A stretch of 41,639 nucleotides of DNA from Micromonospora sp. 15K316 (GTDB lineage Bacteria; Actinomycetota; Actinomycetes; Mycobacteriales; Micromonosporaceae). Positions within the stretch are counted from its first letter, which is position 1. Every line of letters starts with the position of its first letter. Shown piece by piece: positions 33,715 through 41,639 of this stretch. A model generated the notes under the pieces. The model had not been told where the DNA came from. It saw only the letters and a program-made list of their open reading frames with translations, and ran no database searches. The stretch is taken from the NCBI RefSeq assembly GCF_004348525.1, contig NZ_SMKG01000030.1, positions 1 to 41,639 on the forward strand. The letters run 5' to 3'. A program made the position numbers and the translations under genes.

Positions 33715-34563
33715 ATGACGGCAGCCGAATGGCGGCAGACCACGATCGCCTTTCCTGATCCCCACACCGCAGAGCAAGCAGCCAGGACACATCTCGCGCC
33801 GATCCTGGCCGAAGCCGAGGCCCGCCACCTCATCACCACCTGGTTCTACGTACGCAAAGGCAACTGGCGGCTGCGCTACCTCCCCGCCTCCGACGAGGCC
33901 GACCGATACCTGAGTAGCCAGATGGCCCGCCTGCAGCACGACCGGCGCCTCAGCGCCGCCGTCCCCGGCATCTACGAGCCCGAGACCCACGCCTTCGGCG
34001 GCCCCGACGCCATGGACACCGCCCACCATCTGTGGCACCACGACAGCCGCCACCTACTCACCCACAGCACCAACCACACATTTGCCCGCCAACGCGAACT
34101 GTCGATCATGCTCTCGGCGGCGATGATGCGAGCGGCGGGCCTCGACTGGTACGAACAAGGCGACGTATGGGCACGCGTCACCGACCACCGAGACCCGCCC
34201 GAACCCGCTCGTTTCGATGCCCTGCGCAATGCCGTGAGAAGGCTTCTCACGGTGGACCCGGCCAGCCTCACCCGACAAGGAGCACCGCTAGCCGGCTGCC
34301 ACAACACCTTGTTCGAGGCTTACATGTCCGCCGGTGACATCCTCTGCCGGCTCAACCAGGCTGGGCAGTTGCATCGCGGCCTGCGAGCCACCCTCGCACA
34401 CCACGTAATCTTCACGTGGAACCGGCGCGGTATCCCCGGTCTACACCAGGCGGCCCTCGCTACCGCCGCGAAGACCATCATCTTTGGCCCCGACCCCGCG
34501 TTCCACCCGCTCACCCCTGGCGGTGACTCATGGACCCGGCCGTTGCCCGCAGATTCCCGCTGA
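33715..34563 (+). CDS. Thiopeptide-type bacteriocin biosynthesis protein (stand-alone SpaB_C-like)
   Basis: A 282-aa protein; the frame opens earlier (33610) but ATG 33715 has GAGGAAACGG. WRQTTIAFPDPHTAEQAARTHL, LITTWFYVRKGNWRLRYLPA and FAGGPDAMDTAHHLWHHDS-like text resemble the elimination domain of LanB and the split-LanB partners of thiopeptide clusters. As the LanB here already has this domain at its C-terminus, a second one is unexpected; it may assist elimination, catalyse another step (such as a cycloaddition-like reaction) or serve as partner. It overlaps the following gene by 34 bp. Confidence 0.8.
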   Translation: MTAAEWRQTTIAFPDPHTAEQAARTHLAPILAEAEARHLITTWFYVRKGNWRLRYLPASDEADRYLSSQMARLQHDRRLSAAVPGIYEPETHAFGGPDAMDTAHHLWHHDSRHLLTHSTNHTFARQRELSIMLSAAMMRAAGLDWYEQGDVWARVTDHRDPPEPARFDALRNAVRRLLTVDPASLTRQGAPLAGCHNTLFEAYMSAGDILCRLNQAGQLHRGLRATLAHHVIFTWNRRGIPGLHQAALATAAKTIIFGPDPAFHPLTPGGDSWTRPLPADSR

Positions 34564-35600
34564 TCGCCCGAACCCGGCCCGTCTGCACACCCCTGCCCAA
34601 GCGCATCGTCGACCTTCAGGAACGCGCCGATCTCGCCGAGGTCAGCGGTGACGTGGCCGCCGCGACCGCGGTGTTCAACCTCGCCGCGCTCCTGGCATCC
34701 GACTGCGGCATGCCCGACCTCGCGCGCACCTGGTGCCACCGACTCGCCACCCTCGCGATCGCCCACGGCAGCGACCCCCAGCACGCACTCGAACCCATCG
34801 TGAACCTCGCCCGCCTCCACATCCGCGCGGGCGACGGCCCCACCGCCTGGTCCCTGCTGGAAACCCTCTTCCAGGCCATCAACACCCGCACCGACATCAT
34901 GATCGACGGCCTCACCATCCCCGTCGCCCGCCTCACCGATACACCCGGCGCCCACACCAAGACACGAACCTGGCTATGGACCGTCCTGCTCGGCGCCGGC
35001 GCCCACGCACTCGCCATCGCCGGCCGATGGGACGAAGCCAGCCACCGCCTCACCCAATACAACGGCATCGGCGCACGCATGCTCGACGGCAGGCAAATCA
35101 CCATCATCGCCCACGCCACAGCAGGCCGCCACCGCCAGGCACGCGCGATGTTCGATGCCACCCAACCCGGCGAACCATGGGAGAACGGCGTCACCGCCTG
35201 CCTACGCTTGCTGACGGCAGGCCCCGATTTTATGGAGGAGCAGGCGGGCAGGGCGTTGACTGCGTACTGGGCCCTCGGACCCGCCAAGCCCGGACTCACC
35301 GTCTTCCACACCCGGCTCGGCTTCACCCTGCTAGACGCCCTCGGCAAAAATTACCCACCGGCCGAGCAGATCGCCGTCGAACTGATCCAACACGCCGCTG
35401 GTGACGGGTACGTTGCACGCGATCTGCTGACTCACCCCACCTGCCTCGCCGCCGCCCGCCATGAACAGGTCGATCAGCTCGAGGCGCTCGTATCAGCATG
35501 CGGTTTGGACGCAGGCACCCTGCCGGCGGCGCACCTGAAAGCCCTTCTCCGCACGCTCGACATCGCCGAATCGGTCATAGCGCGAACACCGTTCGTTTGA
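34530..35600 (+). CDS. Unknown helical-repeat protein of the FxLD lanthipeptide cluster
   Basis: A 356-aa protein starting at ATG 34530 inside the 3' end of the previous gene. Its sequence is alpha-helical with TPR-like pairs (EVSGDVAAATAVFNLAALLASDCG, MPDLARTWCHRLATLAIAHG, DGPTAWSLLETLFQAINTRT, AGRWDEASHRLTQYNGIGAR). No HTH, membrane segment or catalytic motif is evident. The close overlap puts it in the lan operon; it could be a scaffold, a peptide-binding protein or an immunity-related factor, but I cannot say which. Confidence 0.6.
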   Translation: MDPAVARRFPLIARTRPVCTPLPKRIVDLQERADLAEVSGDVAAATAVFNLAALLASDCGMPDLARTWCHRLATLAIAHGSDPQHALEPIVNLARLHIRAGDGPTAWSLLETLFQAINTRTDIMIDGLTIPVARLTDTPGAHTKTRTWLWTVLLGAGAHALAIAGRWDEASHRLTQYNGIGARMLDGRQITIIAHATAGRHRQARAMFDATQPGEPWENGVTACLRLLTAGPDFMEEQAGRALTAYWALGPAKPGLTVFHTRLGFTLLDALGKNYPPAEQIAVELIQHAAGDGYVARDLLTHPTCLAAARHEQVDQLEALVSACGLDAGTLPAAHLKALLRTLDIAESVIARTPFV

Positions 35601-35724
35601 CAGACCCCATCCACCTCGCCGTCATCAACGAGTGGCTGTGACCGACTTCGACACAGGCCCGGCTGTAACGCCGGCCCGGTTGGCGCCATGAGTAGTAGTG
35701 AGGTGGGAGGCCGGAGGAGGTCGG

Positions 35725-36276
35725 GTGAGCGCAGAGCTAGAGGAGCATGCCGCGTTTGAGCGGGTGTTCGAATCGAGCTACCACCTGGTGCTGCGCTACT
35801 GCTACCGGCGGACGGGGGACATGGAGCGCGCCCGGGAGCTGACTCAGGAGACCTTCGTCGTTGCGTGGCGTCGCCGTCAGGACGCGCCAGGTCAGACGGT
35901 GCCGTGGCTGTACGGGATCGCCCGCCGGGTCCTGGCTGATCATTGGCGGGCGGGGCGGGCGAGGCCTGTCACTGTGCCGCTGGCAGAAATGCCCGACGTG
36001 GGCGAGGTCGACGGGGCGTTCGAGGCGATCGGGCTGGTGCAGGACTTACGTCGCGCGTTCCGTTCGTTGTCGGAGTCTGACCGTGAGGTGCTGCGTCTCG
36101 TGACGTGGGAAAACCTGGATTTGGCGGGAGTGGCTCGGGTCCTCGGCTGCCGGCGACCGGCAGCGGCCGTCCGGTTGTTCCGGGCGCGGCAACGTCTGGC
36201 CCGTCTGCTCGACTCTCCGGTCACGTCGGTGTCGTCGGCGGCGACAGCAGTGGTGCGCGGAGGAGGTGCGCGATGA
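35725..36276 (+). CDS. ECF (sigma-70 family) RNA polymerase sigma factor
   Basis: A 183-aa protein. Region 2: FESSYHLVLRYCYRRTGDMERARELTQETFVVAWRR; region 2.4: PWLYGIARRVLADHWR; region 4: LSESDREVLRLVTWENLDLAGVARVLGCRRPAAAVRLFRARQRLARLL, the complete ECF layout. GTG 35725 is chosen for GGAGGAGG 4 bases upstream; the frame is open from 35698. Its stop overlaps the membrane-protein gene at 36273 (ATGA), a common arrangement for a sigma factor and its regulator. No target promoter is evident. Confidence 0.88.
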   Translation: MSAELEEHAAFERVFESSYHLVLRYCYRRTGDMERARELTQETFVVAWRRRQDAPGQTVPWLYGIARRVLADHWRAGRARPVTVPLAEMPDVGEVDGAFEAIGLVQDLRRAFRSLSESDREVLRLVTWENLDLAGVARVLGCRRPAAAVRLFRARQRLARLLDSPVTSVSSAATAVVRGGGAR

Positions 36277-37286
36277 GCGTCGACGAGTTGTTGAAGGCTC
36301 TGGACCCGGCGCGGGAGGTGCGGCAGTGGCCCTCGGCTTCGCGTCTGGATTGGGCAACGCTAGCCAGTGGACCTGCCCCTGCAACGGGAGCGAGATCGTC
36401 ACGATGGAGGCGTCGGGCGTTGGTCGGCGCGGTGGTGACCAGCGCCGCTGCGGTGGCCGGTGGCCTGATCATCGTGCAGGTCACCGGCCCGTCGGCGCCG
36501 GTGTACGCGGCAACCCCGCCACCGCTGCAACTGCAGTACGCGGACGCCGCCCCGCCGGCCCGTGACGAGTTACTTCGGTTGGCGGCGGCCATCGAGTCAA
36601 CACCGGCCGGAGCGCGGCCAACAGGCCGTTTCAGCTTTGTGCGGGTCGGCCAGTGGTCGCTGGACTTTTCCTCCGGCAGAGGCCGTACCGAGGTTGGGAT
36701 GGTGCCGCAGCTCATCTCGACCTGGCGGGCCGCCGACGGATCAGGCAAAGTCGCGACGGTCACCCTGGACCGCGCCGGTGTGGCCGACGCGCCTGACGTC
36801 CAGGGCCTGGTTGATGCTGCGGCCCGCGGTGAGGCGGAGGTTGACGCCTACGCGCCTGGACAAATGGGAGCGGTGGTCGCCGAACCTGTCCCCACTGACG
36901 TTGACGCCCTCGAGCGCGCCCTGTACGCCCACCAACCACGTAGCAATGGACCACAGTCAGCAGTCCGCGCCGTCGCGGACCTGTACCGCAACAACACGGT
37001 CGACCAAGATGTCCGGGTCGCTGCGCTGCGGTTCCTCGCCCGCGCCGACGGCGTTTTTCTGCGTGGCACGGTCACCGACCGGCTCGGCCGCCCGGGCCTC
37101 GGAGTGAGCGTGGACGACCCAGACAAAGGCACCCGCGACCTGCTGGTCATCGACCGGCGCACCGGCCTGCTCCTGGCGCACGAGTCGATGTTCCTACGAC
37201 GGCCCGAACAGCTTCCGGTGAAGATCCCTGCTGTGTTCGGTTACGTCCTCTACCTCGACCAAGACCGGCGTGACAACACATCGTGA
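36273..37286 (+). CDS. CU044_5270 family membrane-anchored protein, likely sigma-factor partner
   Basis: A 337-aa protein from ATG 36273, preceded by GGAGGAGG. The first ~50 residues are cytoplasmic (MSVDELLKALDPAREVRQWP), then one membrane helix (ALVGAVVTSAAAVAGGLIIVQV, about residues 50-72), then a ~265-residue extracytoplasmic domain including SWRAADGSGKVATV-like and RDLLVIDRRTGLLLAHE strands. This matches the actinobacterial CU044_5270 family, normally encoded next to ECF sigma factors. It may hold the sigma factor inactive, although there is no zinc anti-sigma HxxxCxxC motif. Confidence 0.75.
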   Translation: MSVDELLKALDPAREVRQWPSASRLDWATLASGPAPATGARSSRWRRRALVGAVVTSAAAVAGGLIIVQVTGPSAPVYAATPPPLQLQYADAAPPARDELLRLAAAIESTPAGARPTGRFSFVRVGQWSLDFSSGRGRTEVGMVPQLISTWRAADGSGKVATVTLDRAGVADAPDVQGLVDAAARGEAEVDAYAPGQMGAVVAEPVPTDVDALERALYAHQPRSNGPQSAVRAVADLYRNNTVDQDVRVAALRFLARADGVFLRGTVTDRLGRPGLGVSVDDPDKGTRDLLVIDRRTGLLLAHESMFLRRPEQLPVKIPAVFGYVLYLDQDRRDNTS

Positions 37287-37357
37287 TGCCGACATGGAGC
37301 GTCTTCGTCAATCACAGGGTCAAGACGTCGCCTCCGCCCCAGTAGTTCAGGTCGCCC

Positions 37358-37588
37358 TCATGTCTGGGCAGGCCCGACATAACGGTATACCGCCGGGCTA
37401 GTCTCCGCCTCGTCGTGGACGTATTGGTGCTCGATCGGCTGACTGGGATTGTCGGCGGTGCCGAGGTAGAAGCCTGCCTGGAGAAGCCGCACGACCTGAG
37501 GCAGGTTGGCTGTTTCGTCGACCTCGACCGGGGCGAGGCGGCCGTCGACCGGGCCCCCGAGGAACCAGACCTCCACTGCGGGCATCAT
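37358..37588 (-). CDS. Small hypothetical protein (76 aa)
   Basis: The frame is open to 37786 but ATG 37588 is preceded by GGGAGG and overlaps the TGA of the upstream mini-gene (ATGA). The product starts MMPAVEVWFLGGPVDGRL, continues with AFYLGTADNPSQPIEHQYVH-like text and ends AVYRYVGPAQT: compact, soluble, with a FLGGPVDG turn as seen in small actinobacterial proteins of unknown role. It is convergent with the sigma-factor pair. Confidence 0.6.
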   Translation of the reverse strand: MMPAVEVWFLGGPVDGRLAPVEVDETANLPQVVRLLQAGFYLGTADNPSQPIEHQYVHDEAETSPAVYRYVGPAQT

Positions 37589-37743
37589 CGGCCTCCCACC
37601 GTGGCGCTGATCGCGGTCATCAGCCCCGCGATCGCGGTGATGAGGCTCGCGACCGCGCTGATCACGCCAGCCACCCGAACAGACGGTTCCAGACGGGCCG
37701 GCCGCCCCGCTCGACGTGCCCCTCGCGCGCCACGCTTGGGCAT
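37585..37743 (-). CDS. Small membrane peptide (52 aa)
   Basis: A short gene starting at ATG 37743 with GGAGG 7 bases upstream. The N-terminal half is very basic (MPKRGARGARRAGRPARLE), the C-terminal half a hydrophobic helix (VAGVISAVASLITAIAGLMT). Its TGA overlaps the ATG of the next gene. Strong RBS and coupling support a real gene; positive-inside topology is expected. Function unknown. Confidence 0.5.
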   Translation of the reverse strand: MPKRGARGARRAGRPARLEPSVRVAGVISAVASLITAIAGLMTAISATVGGR

Positions 37744-38015
37744 GCCCGTACCTCCGAGCGGGTGGGACGCCCCGGTGACGCCTCACGGGTACCTCATCAA
37801 CAACCGCGGCGAGCGCGCCACTTGTGAGGCATGTCTGTGGATAACTCGTCGGCCGTGGATAACGCGGCCGCTGCCGCGCATCTGTAGTAGTGGCAGCCGA
37901 GCCGAGCCTGTGGAGCCGCAGGAGCGCCTACGTACCGCCGTGACCGGCAACCTTGGCTCCCTGGATCGGATTGATAACAATCGACCTGCGGATGCACGTC
38001 GCGGGAGGGGGACGG
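37744..38015. promoter_or_regulatory. Divergent spacer with two DnaA-box-like sites
   Basis: Between the small reverse genes and 38016. It contains TGTGGATAA (37836-37844), which is the complement of the consensus DnaA box TTATCCACA, and CGTGGATAA (37854-37862), one mismatch away, in the same orientation 18 bp apart. A forward frame from 37741 includes CEACLWITRRPWITR over these sites but has no RBS, so I do not call it. Two boxes alone do not make an origin. Confidence 0.3.
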
Positions 38016-38369
38016 ATGGAACCGTGGAGCCTGGAACGGATGGACGAGTGGTTGAACTGGATTCACCGGCATCACGACGAGTTCGACTACCGGTACATCT
38101 ACTTCGCCTATCTCGCGGCGCGCGTCCCCGAGCCGCGCCACGGCGAGATCACCATGACAGTCAATTCCGACGGCAGCTGTCTGCTTCGAGCGGGAAGCCA
38201 CGATCGGGGGCTCTTCTTGGCGGGTGACCGTGAGCGCGTGCGGTTCGTCGAGCGCTTGGAACGGCGGTACTGCGGTGACCGGTACCCGAGTATGCGGGCG
38301 TGGGAAGCGGCTCAGCATGAGGACTTCCTCGAGGAAGTCCAGTGGCGGTTCGGCTCGGCGTCTCGCTGA
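38016..38369 (+). CDS. Hypothetical protein (117 aa)
   Basis: ATG 38016 follows GGGAGGGGG; the frame is open from 37953. The sequence (MEPWSLERMDEWLNWIHRHH, DYRYIYFAYLAARVPEPRHG, GLFLAGDRERVRFVERLERRY) is soluble, mixed alpha/beta, acidic near the C-terminus. I do not recognise the family. It precedes the Hsp70-like gene by about 75 bp on the same strand. Confidence 0.55.
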   Translation: MEPWSLERMDEWLNWIHRHHDEFDYRYIYFAYLAARVPEPRHGEITMTVNSDGSCLLRAGSHDRGLFLAGDRERVRFVERLERRYCGDRYPSMRAWEAAQHEDFLEEVQWRFGSASR

Positions 38370-38443
38370 TCAGACATGGGCGCGGGGTTCGGCTGTCTGT
38401 GTGCGATCGGGAGATGACGTGAATGTGATCCTCATGTTTGACT

Positions 38444-40351
38444 ATGTCTATGCAAGCGGGGGAGACGCGGCTAGCGATCGACTGCGGAACGAGCAGTACC
38501 AAGGCGCTCCTGGTTTGGCCTGACGGCACCTCGACGCCGCTGTCCTTCGACGGCGTGCCCTACCTATCCAGCGCCGTCTACGTCTCGAACGATGGCGAGG
38601 TGTGGACGGGACAGCAGGCCCGGCAGGCTGGTGTCGCCGCGCCGAGCCGGCTTATCCCGAGTCCCCGCCGTCCGGTCGACGACGATGTCACCGTCGATGG
38701 GACGGCGGTGAACGCGCTGGATATGGCGGCGGCACCACTACGCAGGGCCGCGGCGGAGGCCGAGCGGGTCGCCAGGGCCTCGGTGCGGGATGTCCGCCTG
38801 GTCGTGCCGGCCGGGTGGGGGCCGAAGCGGCGGACCTGGTTGCGGCAGGTCGCGCACCGGGCCGGTCTGCCACAGCCGCGTCTGGTGGAGGCGCCGGTCG
38901 CCGTCGCGGAGCATCTCCTGGCCATCGGTGTGCAGCTGCCCGTGGGGGCGTTCATCGTCGTGTGTGACATCGGCGGGGCCGCGGAGGTGACGGTGCTGCG
39001 CCGCGGCCCTTCTGGCTTCGAGGTCCTCGCGACCCTCGCTGAACCTGCCGCTGGTGGCGTCGCCGTCGATCAGCGGCTCGTCGGCGCCCTGCTGGGAGAT
39101 GTGAACGTGGCCGGCGGTGACGCGGGGAGCGGGTTGATGATGGAGAGCGTCCGCGCGGCGAAGGAAGCGTTGGGCGTCCATCCGGCCGTCACGGTGCCTC
39201 TTCCCGATCGGCCGCCGGTCATCGCGAACAGTGCCATGCTCGAGGACGCGGCCCGCTTCGTCTTGCAGCGGGTGGCGCAGCTGACCCAGGAGGCCGTCGC
39301 CGCTGCCGAGCTGACCGTCGGCGACCTCGCGGGCCTGTACTGCGTCGGGGGTAGCGCCTACCTGCCGCACTTGGACAAGGCCATCGCCGAGCAGACCGGC
39401 ATCACCCCTGTGATTCCTTTCGAGCCCGGATTGGCTGCTGTGCGGGGCGCCGCGGACGCCGGCGCCGCCGTCCCGGGCTCGTTCGGGGCGGTGGAGGTGC
39501 CGGTGCCGCCGGTGCGGCGGGCCGTCGCGATCGCTGTGCCCGGCTTCGCGTCGTTGGCGCTGATCTGGCAGTGCCTCATGACCGCGGAGCGGAACAATGT
39601 GCTGACGGTGCATTACTGGGTAGACCTGAACTGGGGCGAGTTCACGATGGCGGCCGTGTTCGCGCTGCTGGCGTGTCTCGCTGCGGGAACCGTCCTGGGG
39701 TCTCTGATCGCCGCCCGCAGCCCCACACCCGGTACCCGAACCGAGGGTGGCAGGGTCAGCACCGGGATCCTCGCGGCGGTGTCCCTCGGCGCCGCGATCG
39801 CCGGTCTCTACGCGGTGGTCAGCAGCCAGTTTTTCAGCCAGCCCCTCGACCGGTTCCTGAGCTGGGCGCTGTGGCCGATCATGCCGATCGTTGTGCTCGC
39901 CGTAGCGATGGCGATCGTCGCCGCTCGGCAGTGGCGCGCCCCGCACGGCGGCTGGTCGGCGTTGCTGGCCGCGCCGACCGGCTCGATCGTCACCGCCGCG
40001 CTCGGCATGTTGCTGGTCCAGTACTCGCTGACCGCTTATCGGTGGCCGGACACGGCTCTGTTGATCGACGTCGCCGGCCGGCTTGGTGGGCTGCTGATCG
40101 GCGTCGGGGTGGTCATGGCGCTGGTGCAGCCGCTGATGTTCCGGCTCGTCCTCTCTGCTCCCCTCGTCGTGATCTCGGCAGCGATCGTCGGCCCTCGTTC
40201 CACCGGAATCCTTGGCGTCATCTACGCCCTCGCCGTCGCGGTGTGGTGGGCGGCCCGCTTGTGGAGCCGGGTCATCCGCCCCGCCCAACCCGCACCGGGT
40301 GAGGCACGGGTACTCGCGACCGGCGTCATGCCCCCGGATGGGGGTGGATGA
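38444..40351 (+). CDS. Hsp70-like actin-fold ATPase fused to a multi-span membrane domain
   Basis: About 635 aa. The N-terminal ~350 residues have the nucleotide-binding motifs of the Hsp70/actin fold: AIDCGTSSTKALL (phosphate 1), VVCDIGGAAEVTVL (phosphate 2) and YCVGGSAYLPHL (adenosine). There is no substrate-binding domain; instead about seven membrane helices follow (for example MAAVFALLACLAAGTVLGSLIA, LWPIMPIVVLAVAMAIVAA, GRLGGLLIGVGVVMALV). Starts at TTG 38438, ATG 38444 or ATG 38450 are all possible; none has a strong RBS. It is followed almost without gap by another membrane protein, so the two probably act together. Role unknown. Confidence 0.7.
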   Translation: MSMQAGETRLAIDCGTSSTKALLVWPDGTSTPLSFDGVPYLSSAVYVSNDGEVWTGQQARQAGVAAPSRLIPSPRRPVDDDVTVDGTAVNALDMAAAPLRRAAAEAERVARASVRDVRLVVPAGWGPKRRTWLRQVAHRAGLPQPRLVEAPVAVAEHLLAIGVQLPVGAFIVVCDIGGAAEVTVLRRGPSGFEVLATLAEPAAGGVAVDQRLVGALLGDVNVAGGDAGSGLMMESVRAAKEALGVHPAVTVPLPDRPPVIANSAMLEDAARFVLQRVAQLTQEAVAAAELTVGDLAGLYCVGGSAYLPHLDKAIAEQTGITPVIPFEPGLAAVRGAADAGAAVPGSFGAVEVPVPPVRRAVAIAVPGFASLALIWQCLMTAERNNVLTVHYWVDLNWGEFTMAAVFALLACLAAGTVLGSLIAARSPTPGTRTEGGRVSTGILAAVSLGAAIAGLYAVVSSQFFSQPLDRFLSWALWPIMPIVVLAVAMAIVAARQWRAPHGGWSALLAAPTGSIVTAALGMLLVQYSLTAYRWPDTALLIDVAGRLGGLLIGVGVVMALVQPLMFRLVLSAPLVVISAAIVGPRSTGILGVIYALAVAVWWAARLWSRVIRPAQPAPGEARVLATGVMPPDGGG

Positions 40352-40352
40352 G

Positions 40353-41639
40353 GTGCGGCGGCCGCGACGGCTGATGTCGCTGCTGTTCGTCCTCGCGCTA
40401 CTGGCCGGCCCTCCGCTGCTGCTGCTGTCACTGGTCGGCCCACCCGCACCCGGCTGGCCGACCGCGGAGCAACTGCGAGTATGGGTAGAGCAGCCCCTCA
40501 CCGAGCAGACCCTCACGATCGCGTTGACCATCACGGCCTGGCTGGTGTGGCTCGCACTCGCCTACACGGTCACCATCCGGGTCCTGACCCGCCTCCGCGC
40601 GACCGTGGCCTGGCTGAGGCACCTGCCCCTGCCGACACCCCTACAGGCCACCGCCACGGGGATGGCCGGAGCGGCTGTTCTGGGAATCAGCGCCAACGCG
40701 GTGACCGCATCACCGCCGCAACCACCACATCCGGTGCCCGCGGGCAGCCTCGACGCGAACGGCGACACCATCGTCCCGGGTCACGACGGCATGGCTTTCC
40801 CCGACGACGGGATCGTCGTGTCCGGTGGTTGGCTTCCCCGGGACGTCGCCGAGCAGGTCAGCGCCGCGGCAGCCCTGGTCTGGCTACGCCGACGCCGCGC
40901 CTACCGGCCACGCCCACCCGCCCAACCAGGCCGCAAGGACGAGGACCTGGCCCCGCTGCCCGCGACCGCGGCTGCGGTGCAAGCCGCCCTCGCCGAGCAT
41001 CCCTCACCGGCTGCCGCCGATCCTGCCCCTGCTGAGCAGCCCGCGGACGGGCTGTTGACCGGAGGTGTCACTCTTCCGGTCGCAGGGATCGGGCTCACCG
41101 GACCGGGCGCCCTGCCCGCCGGGCGAGGTCTACTGGTCACCACCCTCTTGGCCCGGCAGCATCACCCGACGCTGCCGCTGGTCATCACCCGGACTGCGCT
41201 GACCATGCTGCTCGGCGCTGCCGCCGAGACCCTCGGCCGCCGTCTGCCGGGCCTGGAGGTCGTCGAAAGCGCCGCCGAGGCAGCGCGGAACCTCCAACGC
41301 AGCACCGCCGGTCGCGCCGGCGGGGCACGAGACGACACCGAGCGGCACAGCAATGGGTCAACCAACCCCACGCACCCCACCACGACCCTGATCGTCGAGA
41401 GCGCTGCGACAGCAGCCGATGTGCAAGGTATGACGGTCCCGAACGCTGCCGACGCCGGCAGCATGGTCGTGCTGGGCCGATGGCCGGACGGTCAGACATG
41501 GCAGGTCGACCCGGAGGGCCACACGCACGACACGCAGCGCCCCGAACAGCCCGGTCCACGAATGTGCGTCCTGAACCCGGTGGCGGCTACTGACCTGCTC
41601 ATCGTGATCGCCCACGCCGACCCACCACCGCTCGAGGCC
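40353..41639 (+). CDS. Large membrane protein, 3' end beyond the window
   Basis: An uninterrupted forward frame to the right edge (429 codons from GTG 40353; GTG 40344 is an alternative overlapping the previous stop). N-terminal membrane helices: MSLLFVLALLAGPPLLLLSL, LTIALTITAWLVWLALAYTV, and ATGMAGAAVLGISANAVTA. Then an alanine/proline-rich part and a soluble region (GVTLPVAGIGLTGPGALPAG, TTTLIVESAATAADVQG). The layout resembles the N-terminus of the large membrane-anchored LysM/BTAD-type proteins of actinomycetes, but the diagnostic domains would lie outside this window, so the identity is tentative. Confidence 0.55.
   Translation, partial: MRRPRRLMSLLFVLALLAGPPLLLLSLVGPPAPGWPTAEQLRVWVEQPLTEQTLTIALTITAWLVWLALAYTVTIRVLTRLRATVAWLRHLPLPTPLQATATGMAGAAVLGISANAVTASPPQPPHPVPAGSLDANGDTIVPGHDGMAFPDDGIVVSGGWLPRDVAEQVSAAAALVWLRRRRAYRPRPPAQPGRKDEDLAPLPATAAAVQAALAEHPSPAAADPAPAEQPADGLLTGGVTLPVAGIGLTGPGALPAGRGLLVTTLLARQHHPTLPLVITRTALTMLLGAAAETLGRRLPGLEVVESAAEAARNLQRSTAGRAGGARDDTERHSNGSTNPTHPTTTLIVESAATAADVQGMTVPNAADAGSMVVLGRWPDGQTWQVDPEGHTHDTQRPEQPGPRMCVLNPVAATDLLIVIAHADPPPLEA

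Noticed and set aside
37741..38227. Forward frame with HGYLINNRGERATCEACL
   Set aside because: No RBS; it runs over the DnaA-like boxes and into the next gene in another frame.
38738..40534. 598-aa reverse frame opposite the Hsp70-like gene
   Set aside because: His/Arg/Asp-rich antisense shadow typical of GC-rich DNA; the forward frame has clear ATPase motifs and membrane helices.

Overview
The DNA is high-GC throughout, uses many GTG starts with GGAGG-type ribosome binding sites, and its genes are packed with ATGA/GTGA start-stop overlaps. The gene families present (XRE regulators with TPR-like tails, an FxLD lanthipeptide cluster, GPP34, a CU044_5270-type protein and a membrane-anchored Hsp70-like protein) point to an actinomycete, probably of the Micromonosporaceae (inference). 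The window looks like an accessory or defence region next to a tRNA gene.

Layout. 1-464: end of a TPR protein. 685-771: tRNA-Leu(GAG), with the C-terminal remnant of a recombinase against it. 1.1-3.1 kb: reverse-strand genes (an aminoglycoside-phosphotransferase-like kinase and three poorly known proteins). 3.4-7.4 kb: XRE regulator, creatininase-family amidohydrolase, S9 peptidase. 7.5-9.1 kb: two frame-shifted fossils, a TPR regulator and a truncated FxLD-type methyltransferase. 9.1-21.0 kb: a complete type I-C CRISPR-Cas locus: array 1 (23 repeats plus a decaying tail), cas3, a 739-bp gap, cas5c-cas8c-cas7c-cas4-cas1-cas2 as one overlapping operon, then array 2 (16 repeats). Both arrays read on the + strand with leaders on their left. 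21.2-23.4 kb: 2H phosphoesterase and a second XRE regulator. 23.8-27.6 kb: APC permease (frameshifted), formamidase-like protein, GPP34 protein, GNAT acetyltransferase. 27.8-35.6 kb: FxLD class I lanthipeptide cluster (methyltransferase, 54-aa precursor, LanB, LanC, a stand-alone LanB C-terminal-like protein, one unknown gene). 35.7-37.3 kb: ECF sigma factor and membrane partner. 37.4-41.6 kb: small genes, an Hsp70-like membrane protein and an incomplete membrane protein.

The most interesting signal is in the cas3-cas5c gap. At 14071-14103 there is a single degenerate CRISPR repeat that keeps a hairpin and 10 of the 11 bases of the crRNA 5' handle. The bases right after it match, from position 1 and at 14 of 18 positions, a site at 13933-13950 flanked by TTC, the known type I-C PAM. 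Two of the four mismatches fall at positions 6 and 12, which are flipped out in Cascade-bound guides. This is the architecture of a CreA/CreR-type regulatory guide RNA, in which Cascade is used as a repressor of a toxin RNA or of the cas genes. Between target and guide is a short segment with an SD-like AGGA and tandem rare codons. Just downstream, before cas5c, is a nested multi-stem inverted-repeat structure (14142-14253) that looks like a folded RNA.
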